A DNA stretch of 16,658 bases from Zygnema cylindricum (taxonomy: Eukaryota; Streptophyta; Zygnematophyceae; Zygnematales; Zygnemataceae). The stretch is from the NCBI GenBank assembly GCA_037447655.1, contig JBBHKE010001046.1:1-16658 (forward strand), given 5' to 3'. This document shows, one piece after another, positions 7,910 to 15,839 of this stretch; position 1 is the first letter of the stretch, and each line of letters opens with the position of its first letter. The notes beneath the pieces were generated by a model. It saw nothing but the letters and a program-made list of their open reading frames with translations. It was not told the DNA's origin and searched no databases. The position numbers and the translations under genes are program-made.

Positions 7910-10318
7910 TTACGCTGTTGCCAGGCTAAGAAGTATGCGGACGGAGGGAAATCTGACCACTGGGGCAAAGGTTTCCTTGTAGTCAAATCCCTCCTTTTGT
8001 GTAAATCCCTTTGCCACTAATCGGGCCTTGTAGCGCTCGATTGTGTTATCTGGGTTCAGTTTTAATTTGAAAACCAACTTACAACCGATTGGTTTTCGGA
8101 TAGGTGGACAATCCACCAGCTCCCAAGTATAAGCTGCCATAATTGAGGCCATCTCCTCATTGATGGTTGTCTTCCACCGATTTCTTTCTGGACAAGTCAT
8201 CGCCTCTCCATAAGTTTGAGGTACATCTTGATGAGATAGTTTAGTTACCTTGTTATTAACCTGTTTTTCTTGCAGTCTTTTGCTTCTTCTCCTTTCCCCC
8301 TCAAAATCTGAGGCCACAATAGATGGTTCTCGTGGATTCTTTCGAACAAACTCGGCTTCTCCCCTATCCCTTGATTCCGAATCAATTTCCACCACGTCTT
8401 CCGCTTCGAGTAGAGTTGTCACTGGAGTTTCCACAGCCGAGTCCTTTTCGGTCTGATTTGTTTCTGCAAGAATGTCATCTTCTCTAAAACCTGGATAGTT
8501 AGGAAGCTCAAAGTCATCGGAATTTTCTGACTCAAATCTGATTTTTACCGACTTTGTATATTTGAAGGGATCCACAGACTTTCCTTCATCCATAACTACT
8601 AGATGCTTTACTAAGATTATATCTTCCCTTTTTAGATCATAAACTCTATATCCTTTAACATCTTCATCATATCCTAATAAGTATCCCGGTTTTCCTTTAG
8701 GATCTAGCTTCCAATTGAACCGATCAGTATCTAGACTGAACACTTGACTGCCGAAAACCTTTAAGTGAGATATGTCTGGTTTCCGGCCTGTCCATCTCTC
8801 ATAAGGTGTTTGATCTTTTATAGCTAAAGTAAGAACTCTATTCTTGAGGTAATTAGCACAGTTCATTGCTTCTGCCCAAAACCTTTTTCCTATCTTTTTA
8901 TCTGACAACATACTTCTAGCACTATCACTTAGTGTTCTATTTAACCTTTCAGCTACCCCATTCTGTTCCGGATTTTCTGGAACTGTCTTTTGGTGTTGAA
9001 CCCCATCTTTCCTCATAAAATCCCCAAACTGGTTAGAAGTATACTCTCCACCATTGTCACTCCTTACTCTCTTGATTGGAGTTTCATGGAGTTTTTCGCT
9101 CCATGCTTTATATTGTCTAAAACAATCCTCAGCTTCGGACTTGTTTTTCAAAAAATATACCCGGGAATACCGAGACCAATCATCAGTTATAGTCATCATA
9201 AATCTCTTCCCCCCTGGTGAGGGTACTTTAGCCGGTCCCCAAATATTTGTGTGTACTAGATCTAGAATTTTTTCTCCCTTATAGGTGGCTGACTTAGGAA
9301 AGGGTAATCTGTGTGCTTTACCTTGAGCACATCCACTAAAATCACTTATATCATCACTCTCACTGAACTGAATCCCTTCCTCCACTGCCATCTTTTTCAT
9401 CTCTCTTAACTTCTCTAGATTCACATGTCCAAGCCTCTTATGCCACATCATAATATCATGAACTCCAGCATAATAAAGTTTCTCCGTTTCATTACTTAAG
9501 ATCAGCCTAAACATCCCATGGCTACCTTTCTCAGCAATGAAATAGACATCCTCCTCAAAACTAGCAGTAAAAACTCCTTCCCTAGTGCTAGTGAAAAAAC
9601 CCTTATCATCTAATACAGATGTAGAGATAAGGTTTTGTTCAGCTCCGGAATAAACAAATACATCGGAGAATGTTAATATGGATGTCTTTCCTTCTACTAA
9701 CACTTTCAGATCTACCGATCCTACAAGAGTAGTGGTGACTATCCTCCCATCCCCGTACTCTATCTCTACGGTAGGAATCTTTCTTATCTTAGTGAACACG
9801 TGCCTATCCTTACACATGTGCATGGAGGCACCTAAATCTACAATCCAGCCTGCTTCACCTTTCAATCCACCGTAAGCACATTTCTGCCTTTGTGGAATTT
9901 CGACCTCGTTTTTCGCCTCCAACTCCTCATCTAAAAGGAGCTCATCGTCCTCGTCCTTGGATTCCGCCTCATGTACCTGTGTCACAAGGGCCTTTTTCTT
10001 TCCTCTCGGGGTACCACCGGTCTGCCCCTCTTTTAACTGAAGCTCGGTTTGCTTAGTGCACTCTGCCAAATAGTGCCCAGGTTTCTTACAAAAATGACAT
10101 AAACCTTTGGGAGCCCTTGGTCCGAACTCGCCAGAATGATTTTTTTGCTCCCTCCCCCCATAGGTTTCGACCGGTTTCTGCGAATCCTTGTTCCTCCAAT
10201 CGGTCGTAGTTGCCAAGGCTTGGCCACTCTTTCCTCCCCTTCGGATCTCAATTGTATTCTCCCGAACGAGAATCATCCCTACCACTGAGTTCCATATCCA
10301 CCTTGAATCCGGCAAGTC
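7910..10318 (-). pseudogene. pol: Copia polyprotein: zinc knuckle, protease, integrase, RT N-terminus
   Basis: An open stretch of about 800 codons. Residues are counted from 10315, which is not a real start. A gag zinc knuckle CX2CX4HX4C lies at 73-86 (10058-10099). The protease motif is WIVDLGAS at 157-164, where copia proteases normally have D-S/T-G-A; L161 replaces that residue. The pre-integrase motif WHKRLGH is at 291-297 and FSGCAQGK at 326-333, where a CxxC is expected, so the first Cys appears lost. The integrase core has HTNIWGP (N357 where HTD is usual), then D420 and E456 with exactly 35 residues between. TPYERWTGRKPDISHLKVFG follows. RT begins about residue 704, with RYKARLVAKGFTQ and TFAPVVRFPSVR. 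Ends at TAA 7910-7912. Confidence 0.93.
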
Positions 10319-10321
10319 CTA

Positions 10322-10398
10322 CACACGGTTGACTATGTTCTCGAACTCATCGGGTAACTGCACACGGTTGACTATGTTCTCGAACTCATCGGGTAACT
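10322..10398 (-). repeat. 39-bp in-frame tandem duplication in gag
   Basis: Two head-to-tail copies with a period of 39 bp encode the same 13 residues twice (LPDEFENIVNRV with one linking residue). The copies are almost identical, so the duplication is younger than many of the element's other defects. It sits directly before an in-frame TAG. Confidence 0.9.
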
Positions 10399-10993
10399 TC
10401 ATCAGTAACAGTTAACCTTTTCTTTTTCACTAAACTCTTTTCTCGCACTCTCTAGCTCAATGAAGAGTGTAGCAAGCTCATTGCAAAAATCTAACATTAT
10501 CCCCCCTTTGTATACATACTCCTTAACTTTCTGATCAGCCAACTATTGTTACTGAATCTTACCACTTCGGTACATCTCTATGAGAGCCATCCAAAGATCG
10601 GATGCCCTTTCTACCTGCAAATGAGGACATGCAAGTCATTGAGTGAGATAGCGTAGGATGAATTGCTTTGCCACCATATTGTTGAAGTCCCAGATTTCAG
10701 TATTTTTCTCCTCGTTCCTCGAAATAGGTGACATGAATGTCCAACTAGTTGCTATTGGTGTGGTCGTCTCCTTCTCCTTTCCTTTGTCCACCACCTCTCC
10801 TTCTTTTGTTTCCTCCGTTGAAGGTGGATCCTCTTTCCTGGTGAATATGCTTCCTCCAAACCCTAGAGGAATTCCAAGACTTGATGGACGCCCCAACCGT
10901 CGACTCACTATCCCCCAAAACCTTTTTTCGCATAGAGCTCCAATCGTCATACTTTCCGAGTATATGAAGCCAGTTCCATTAAAGAGTGGTACC

Positions 10994-11014
10994 CTAGAGG
11001 GTGGGCTAATAACC
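10994..11014 (-). other. Weak candidate primer-binding site
   Basis: Directly inside the 5' LTR the element strand reads GGTTATTAGCCCACCC. Copia elements usually have a site complementary to the 3' end of initiator tRNA-Met (TGGTATCAGAGC). The match GGT-x-AT-x-AG is partial, so the site is degenerate or uses another primer. Confidence 0.3.
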
Positions 11015-11418
11015 TGAAACTCTGAGACCTCCATGAGTCCTCAGAGTGGACAGCTTCCAAGAAGCCTCTAGGATAACTCTGACCCCTTTGTGTTTCAGAA
11101 AAAATAACTACCACCCTGAGAGACAATAACTCTGACCAACTTCACCCCTGTGAAGGCAAGACTCCCCTGAGTCGATAGCAAAAAGAATCTCTGAATTTGC
11201 TCCCCTGAGCAGTAAGTTATGGAGGGTCAAAGTTGACATTTTCTACAGAAGCTCTCTGAGAGAGAGGTTCCTATCTCCTAATTTTTTCCAAGTCCTATCT
11301 CTCTCACAGACTCTATCTACTGATGTACGGAGCCAATCAAATTACTCCTCCGTACGTAAAAGTACAGTTGCTGATGTACTTTTTATACAAACATTCTACG
11401 ATATGACCTAAATGTCGA

Positions 11419-11488
11419 CACGTGGTATATCCCGATTCTCTCCCTTAATCCTCGGTGATGCCGCGATCCAATGTCATTCAGCCACGTG
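11419..11488. promoter_or_regulatory. Pair of ABRE-like G-boxes in the 5' LTR
   Basis: CACGTG at 11419-11424 and 11483-11488 in the contexts GACACGTGGT and GCCACGTGTC, 64 bp apart as in the other LTR. They lie about 600 bp downstream of the LTR start on the element strand. They could act as internal or reverse-direction elements rather than a classical upstream promoter. Confidence 0.5.
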
Positions 11489-11780
11489 TCATCCGATGTG
11501 GCTATGATCAAAAACTGCCGAAATTCTCTTTTGCGATCTCGGCGTTTAATTTCGGCCGTCCGATTAAATTTACATTTAATCGTAGCCGTAATAAATACAT
11601 GCGCGGTATTCGTTTCGGTAAAAAAATAAATGCGCGGTATTGGTTTCTTATCCGTACCGTAATCCGTACTTTTACATTTACTGTATCTATGTCTCCCGTA
11701 AAACTATTGCAGTTAAATGAACCATCCTACGTATAAATGTTTAATTAATTATCAATCCTTATCATACGTAACACTATCTC

Positions 11781-11860
11781 TAGACTTAACGGTTAGAGCT
11801 ACCGGCTACTGACTAATTACCGGCCGACACGTTCCAGGATCAAATCCTGGAGGCGACACA
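11781..11860 (+). other. tRNA-like segment in the 5' LTR
   Basis: tagacttaacggttagagc resembles a tRNA D-arm (A-box region). CCAGG-atcaaat-CCTGG (11834-11850) is a perfect 5-bp T-arm with a 7-base loop, and it overlaps a B-box-like GGATCAAATCC. Seven bases and ACA follow, like an acceptor 3' strand and tail. The anticodon arm is not canonical and the 5' acceptor strand does not pair, so it is at most a tRNA relic, antisense to the element. Confidence 0.35.
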
Positions 11861-12082
11861 TATATTTTAGTAAACCTATTCTTAATTATAAATAAACTAA
11901 TAATTATATTCCGTAAACCTTTGGATAGCCTAGGTAGCCATTGTTCTAGCTTCCTCTCCAATTTTTCAGTGACTGCGACAAGTTTGAGAGTTGGAGAGAG
12001 AAGTTAGAGGTAGACTGCCTCGGCTTCTTTCTTATTTCTATTCAGACCTAGAAAATAATTTAAAGGACCATTAATTTCTATT

Positions 12083-12087
12083 GATGT
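12083..12087 (+). repeat. Copia target duplication, right (gatgt)
   Basis: Partner of 5553-5557. The LINE reading frame resumes here in phase. Confidence 0.9.
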
Positions 12088-13091
12088 CCTTATTCTGGCG
12101 CAAGTTATCTCTAAACTAGAAGACGGTCTTTTTCCATTTCACAAAGCTCTCCTTTCTGCTCGTGCACTACTTCCCGCGAATGCTCGAAACCAAGTTCCAC
12201 CTTTTCATTCTCTCATGGCCGACACTAACTTCCAACTTCAACAAAGTATATCTGAGCAAGTGGTTGCCGCTGATTTTGGGAACCTCTTGGAGGCGTTACC
12301 TTCTGCTCAAGCGCGTGCTCGTTTACTTTCGTGTTCTGAGCCTGGGGCAGGTTCGTGGCTACAAGCAACACCAGCTTTTTTGACGCTTCGTCTATCGTTC
12401 GACCAATTTTATTTTGCTCTATGTTTGCGGTTGGGTTTGCCTCACCCTCCGCTTTTGGGCGGGCCTCGGTGCGTTTGTAACCAACCCATTGATGTTGAGG
12501 GAATCCATTTGCTTCGATGATCGCATGGGGGGGAACAAATTGTCGCGATGATTTGCCGGTAGACGCCGCTTATTGGGCCGAGGCGGGCTACACCGCTGCC
12601 GAGGTGGGTTTCAATACTCACCAACCCCAACTAGGGTTCTGAGCCCTGCTGACTTAGTTTTTCTTCATGGTGCTTAGGACGCTTGGCGATGTGGTCCTCA
12701 CGGATCCGATTGGGACACACATCACCTTGCCGGCTTTGTAATCAGGTGGGCTCAAGACGCAACGACTTCAAAAGAAAGAGATTACGCTCACCGAGACTCG
12801 TCGGACCAATTTGTCCCGTTTGCAGTGGAGATTTTTGGATCTTTAGACAAATCCTTTGATGACTTCCTTCGCCACTGTGCGCGAAAAGCGTTTGAATCTC
12901 GGGGTCCAGGGAGTCCTCCACCGAGTCTTTTGGTTGCGTTCTATCGACAACGTATCTCAATTGCACTTCAACGGGCGCAAGTTGCGGCTCTCCTTCAATG
13001 TACCAAACTAGTTGAGGACGGGCGAGGTCTTCCAGACCTTTCGCCAAGGGACCCGGTTCACATCCATGATCTCCGTGGTTGTGGTCCTTAG
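12083..13091 (+). pseudogene. LINE ORF, C-terminal region (second half)
   Basis: Resuming in frame at 12083, it reads 145 codons to TGA (12518-12520). Motifs are SCSEPGAGSWLQATPA, LRLSFDQFYFALCLRLGLP, then CVCNQPIDVEGIHLL, a CxC...H zinc-finger-like stretch. The TGA lies just after LLR, where relatives usually have Cys (from memory). The coding pattern then changes frame: AEAGYTAAEVGFNTHQPQLGF (12586-12639), PADLVFLHGA with TAG (12675-12677), and VLTDPIG in another frame. It finally stays open from 12678 to the stop at 13089-13091 with SDQFVPFAVEIFGSLDKSF and YRQRISIALQRAQ. The PAD...TDP layout may be a restriction-like nuclease domain, but I cannot confirm this. At least one stop and several shifts make it a pseudogene. 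Confidence 0.7.
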
Positions 13092-13320
13092 TTTGTCTAG
13101 GGGAGGTGTAGTCTAGGTTTTTTCATTTTGTCAGCGGTCCAAGTTTGTTGTTGTTTTGTTTTGGTTCTTTCCTCTTGTTAGTATTGCTTTGTTTCGTTTC
13201 AGTTTTTAGGCGTAGATTACTTTCTTGTGACTCTTGTAGTCTCCAAACATTTTTTTCAATTTTACACTTTTTGTACTCAGATGGTTTTGCCATCGCAATT
13301 TTTGCAATAAAGACATTTAA
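13092..13320 (+). other. LINE 3' untranslated region
   Basis: T-rich tail region after the LINE stop. It ends with tgcaataaagacatttaa. The aataaa at 13306-13311 is a plausible polyadenylation signal. The element stops at 13320, where tctaagt (target duplication) begins, and no poly(A) run is present. Confidence 0.65.
13306..13311 (+). terminator. Polyadenylation signal of the LINE
   Basis: aataaa lies nine bases before the 3' boundary of the LINE, in a T-rich 3' region on the coding strand. Confidence 0.5.
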
Positions 13321-13552
13321 TCTAAGTTCAATGTAACGCCTACACGATTAAATTTCAATTTTGCGGCTAAGTGCTCTCACCGTGGAGCTCACGTAACGAC
13401 AAAAAGTGATTGTTTGCAACACTTTTATTTACATGTGGTTGCCGCAGTTTGTTACCGTAAACGTTCGTCGGCCGTGTGAATTGCTAACTTTTTTATGACG
13501 GTGGACGTTTGCAAGCGCGACAAAATTTTAAGCAGTTGAAACAATTTTTTGA
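13321..13552. repeat. Outer foldback: right arm, middle part
   Basis: Begins with the second tctaagt (13321-13327) and then runs as the inverse of about 4735 back to 4510. The complementary blocks include tgctctcaccgtggagctc here and the mirrored gagctctaaggtgagagcac on the left. It stops at ttttttga (13545-13552), where the inner foldback begins. The arm continues at about 14641 with attttgaaagtcaaag. Confidence 0.8.
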
Positions 13553-14640
13553 GGGAATTGATCATGGCAGTGACTGTTTTGGTTGCGCACAGTCACTTAC
13601 GTCATTTTGTCAAAAATTGTACTTTAGAAGTACACATTGGTAAAAGTAAAGTATCGTTGAGTCTAAATTTGACGGTCAATCGGTTAGACAGCTTTGACTT
13701 TCAAAATATTGTTTCAACCGCTTAAACTTTTGCGCTCTTGCGAAGGTCGATCGTCATAATAAAATTAGCAATTGACACGTCTGACGAACGTTTACGGTAA
13801 CAAAAATGCGGTAACCACATTTAAATAAATGTGTAGGAGACACTCACTTTTTGTCTTTACGTGAGCTCCACAGTGAGAGCACGCTGGATATTAACTTAGC
13901 CGCAAAATTGAAATTTAGTCGTATAAGCGTTACAATGAACTTAGACGCAAACTGAAACGAAACCTCTTTAAACTGAAGTAGAAAGTCTTTGTACGGAAAT
14001 ACAAAAACGCACGAAATGAAATAAAAATTGTACACTATAATAAAACGAACCGGCGTAAAAATATCAATTGAAATTAAATGAAATTAAATAGGCGACGTCA
14101 TGCGCAACGAAATTGAGCCACACTATCTATGAATCAACATTCTTACATTAACAACAAAATTTTGTTTCGTGCGTTTTGGTATTTCCATACAAGACTTAGA
14201 GTACTTCAGTTTAAAGGGGTTTTTGTTTTAGTTTGCGCCTAAGTTCAATGTAACGTTTATACGACTAAATTTCAGTTTTGCGGCTAAGTTAATATCTAGC
14301 GTGCTCTCACCGTGGAGCTCACATTACTAAAAAATGTGACTGTCTTCAACACTTTTATTTACATGTGGTTGCCGCCGCAGTTTTGTTACCGTAAACGTAA
14401 ACGTTCGCTGGCCGAGTGAATTGCTAATTTTATTATGACAGTCGACGTTCGCAAGCACGTCAAAAGTTTAAGCGACTGAAACAATATTTTGAAAGTCAAA
14501 GCTGTCCAACCGATTGCCCGTCAAATTTAGACTCTACGGTACTTTACTTGTACCAATGTATACTTCAGAAGTATAATTTTTGACAAAATGACGTAAGTGA
14601 CTGTGCGCAACCAAAACAGTCACTGCCATGATCAATTCCC
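13553..14640. mobile_element. Inner foldback element, about 1.09 kb, same family
   Basis: The left end gggaattgatcatggcagtg and right end cactgccatgatcaattccc are exact inverses, and by eye the outer about 65 bp of the two arms match without error. The arms run about 13553-14037 and 14150-14640 with roughly 88 percent identity by eye, around a loop of about 110 bp. The loop matches the outer element's loop in reverse orientation. A subterminal inverted repeat AGTGACTG/CAGTCACT sits just inside each end. It entered the right arm of the outer element: the outer arm reads to ttttttga and resumes at attttgaaag, suggesting an imperfect 7-9 bp target duplication. It encodes no transposase. Confidence 0.85.
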
Positions 14641-14796
14641 CATTTTGAAAGTCAAAGTTGTCCAACCAATTGACTGTCAACTTTCTACTCAACGGTACTT
14701 TATTTGTACCAATATGTACTTCAAATGTACAATTTTTGACAAAATGACGTAAGTGACTATGCGCAACCAAAACAGTCACTGTCATGATCAATTTCC
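14640..14796. repeat. Outer foldback: terminal part of right arm
   Basis: It is the inverse of about 4357-4510. It includes aagtcaaagttgtccaacc, a tactttatttgtacc block, and the end cagtcactgtcatgatcaat. Because it abuts the inner element's right end, two nearly identical foldback termini stand in tandem at 14487-14796. Confidence 0.8.
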
Positions 14797-15639
14797 AAAA
14801 ATTACCATCGTATCTGCTGCTACAAATAATAAAAGGACAATTTTTGCCTTTTTCTAAGTGTACGACAGTCGTTATCGACGATTCCTGTGTCAGGTCAATA
14901 TTAAGGTTCATCTTGTACGGAATTAAGCTTGTTTCTGTAATTTAATCTTCACCGTCAGCTCCATGTAAATTCGTCAACGCTGTTAATACGGTTCGTTCAA
15001 TGCTAAGTCCTAATTTAAAATTACACGTGCGGTCAATTTCCTGCTAGCGCAATACATAGCGCGGCTGCGCCACCTGGTTGTCAAATTTATACTCGAAGTA
15101 CTTTTGTATCGGCGGTGGATCATTCGCCATAACTGTCGTCGTCGCTTATTCGTCCACCTGTACGAAAATGTATAGTTCGTACAGACGCAAATATGTTGAA
15201 TAAATTTTGCCACGTGTCCATATCCTGTTCGCTTTTACGAAGCGACCACCAAATGAATCAGTACCAAATCACCTAGACCATCGTTGCGCGAATCGTTTCC
15301 TTTTAGCTAAAAACAAATACAGTGTACACGTGTTCCCCCCCCAATTTACGCACCTCTCTATCAGTACGACTCATAGTTCAAAAGTAGGCGCATTTATGGC
15401 AGACCTTTGGTCGGCGTCTTTGTCGTAAGTTGTGTTATGGGCTTTTCATGTGATCCTCTTAGATCGCTAATTTGATCAGCGACCGTCTGATTGTCCGAAT
15501 TTGACGGTTTAAAATACCTCAAAAGTCACGGAAAAAAAAATTTGTCCGAATGTTTTTCAAAATTTAGATATGACGTTTAATTCTCTATCGAACGATATGC
15601 AACAAAACCCTGCTACTATTTTTTTTCATTTTGCGACCA

Positions 15640-15696
15640 ATACAATATGGGTGTTAAGGTCATATTGTATGTTTTGCGTACAATATGCATATTGTA
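15640..15696. repeat. Palindrome cluster CAATATG/CATATTG
   Basis: ATACAATATG (15640-15649) and CATATTGTAT (15661-15670) form a perfect 10-bp inverted repeat. TACAATATGCATATTGTA (15679-15696) is a perfect 18-bp palindrome made of the same motif. A fifth motif copy, CATATTGTAC, is at 15898-15907. Confidence 0.85.
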
Positions 15697-15806
15697 TGGG
15701 CCTACTTTCACCTACATTTGAACTATGGTACGGCTACATTCGAATAGGTGTGCATGAAACTAAGTCTTCAAAACTCACATCATTGGCGTCATGTCCAGAT
15801 CCAGTG

Positions 15807-15839
15807 AGGGGAGGCGGGGGGGGAAGAGGAGAGGGAAGT
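15807..15839 (+). other. G-rich tract with quadruplex potential
   Basis: Contains GGGG, a run of eight G and a later GGG within about 30 bases of purine-rich plus-strand sequence. Enough G-runs are present for a four-tract quadruplex if the eight-G run supplies two. Confidence 0.5.

Larger units (their letters stand above)
10319..11034 (-). pseudogene. gag: Copia gag, N-terminal part, broken
   Basis: An ATG at 11034-11032 lies in the last 20 bases of the 5' LTR. The frame reads out of the LTR into the internal region and stays open to TGA at 10636-10638. It carries VPLFNGTGF and EKRFWGIVS, the usual copia gag N-terminal pattern (NGT-x-Y/F then K-x-LW-x-IV). A low-complexity KEGEVVDKGKEKE region and IWDFNNMVAKQFIL follow. 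Further down the same frame gives ERASDLWMALIEMYRSGKIQ, then two stops near 10553 and 10547, then NELATLFIELESARKEF. A frame change near 10410 joins LPDEFENIVNRV, tandemly doubled (10322-10398), and a TAG at 10319-10321 ends it. The alternative start after the LTR is not excluded. Confidence 0.8.
5558..12082 (-). mobile_element. Ty1/copia LTR retrotransposon, 6525 bp, inactive
   Basis: Two direct LTRs of 1067 bp (5558-6624) and 1068 bp (11015-12082) enclose a gag-pol region transcribed on the minus strand. The order zinc knuckle, protease, integrase, reverse transcriptase, RNase H (integrase before RT) defines Ty1/copia. A gatgt duplication flanks it. By eye the LTRs differ at roughly 7 percent of positions, so the insertion is not recent. 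The polyprotein frame has five in-frame stops and gag is frame-shifted. It cannot make its own proteins and interrupts the LINE on the opposite strand. Confidence 0.95.
11015..12082 (-). repeat. 5' LTR of the copia element (right in window)
   Basis: Nearly the same length as the other LTR and collinear throughout. Its inner end is intact (TGAAAC on the plus strand). Its outer end reads TTTCTATT where the partner has TTTCTACA, so the terminal CA (TG on the element strand) has become TT. The gatgt duplication follows at once, which fixes the boundary. The gag ATG lies near its inner edge. As the 5' LTR it would hold the promoter; I see no unambiguous TATA box. Confidence 0.93.
5034..13320 (+). 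mobile_element. 5'-truncated LINE, itself split by a copia element
   Basis: LINE-derived sequence occupies 5034-5557 and 12083-13320, about 1.76 kb without the copia insert. It begins in the middle of a reverse transcriptase ORF, so the 5' part with the catalytic core is missing, as is usual for target-primed insertions. A 7-bp duplication (tctaagt) flanks it. The 3' end carries aataaa (13306-13311) and stops nine bases later without a poly(A) run. Both ORF pieces read in the same direction and match in type, which makes this one insertion rather than two. Confidence 0.8.
4357..14796. mobile_element. Outer foldback element, interrupted by a LINE and a second foldback element
   Basis: Its left end reads ggaattgatcatgacaatg from 4357. 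Its right end is the inverse, ending tcatgatcaatttcc at 14796. The left arm (4357 to about 4800) is complementary to 13321-13552 joined to 14641-14796, and a loop of about 110 bp lies near 4812-4920. With the LINE plus one copy of its duplication (5034-13327) and the inner foldback (13553-14640) taken out, about 1.06 kb remains. That agrees with the inner copy's 1.09 kb. No transposase is encoded, so it is non-autonomous. Very long arms occur in foldback and TIR-type Mutator-like elements. The possible 9-bp duplication fits the latter weakly, and I leave the superfamily open. Confidence 0.75.

Noticed and set aside
7783-7986. Minus-strand frame of 67 codons in a different phase
   Set aside because: It overlaps the reverse transcriptase core in another frame. 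The true polyprotein frame continues through the stops, so no frameshift is needed here.
14534-14911. Minus-strand frame of 125 codons with an internal protein repeat (LVAHSHLRHFVKN)
   Set aside because: The repeat is simply the two foldback termini standing side by side after the inner insertion. Only one of several arms is open and the DNA is non-coding inverted repeat.
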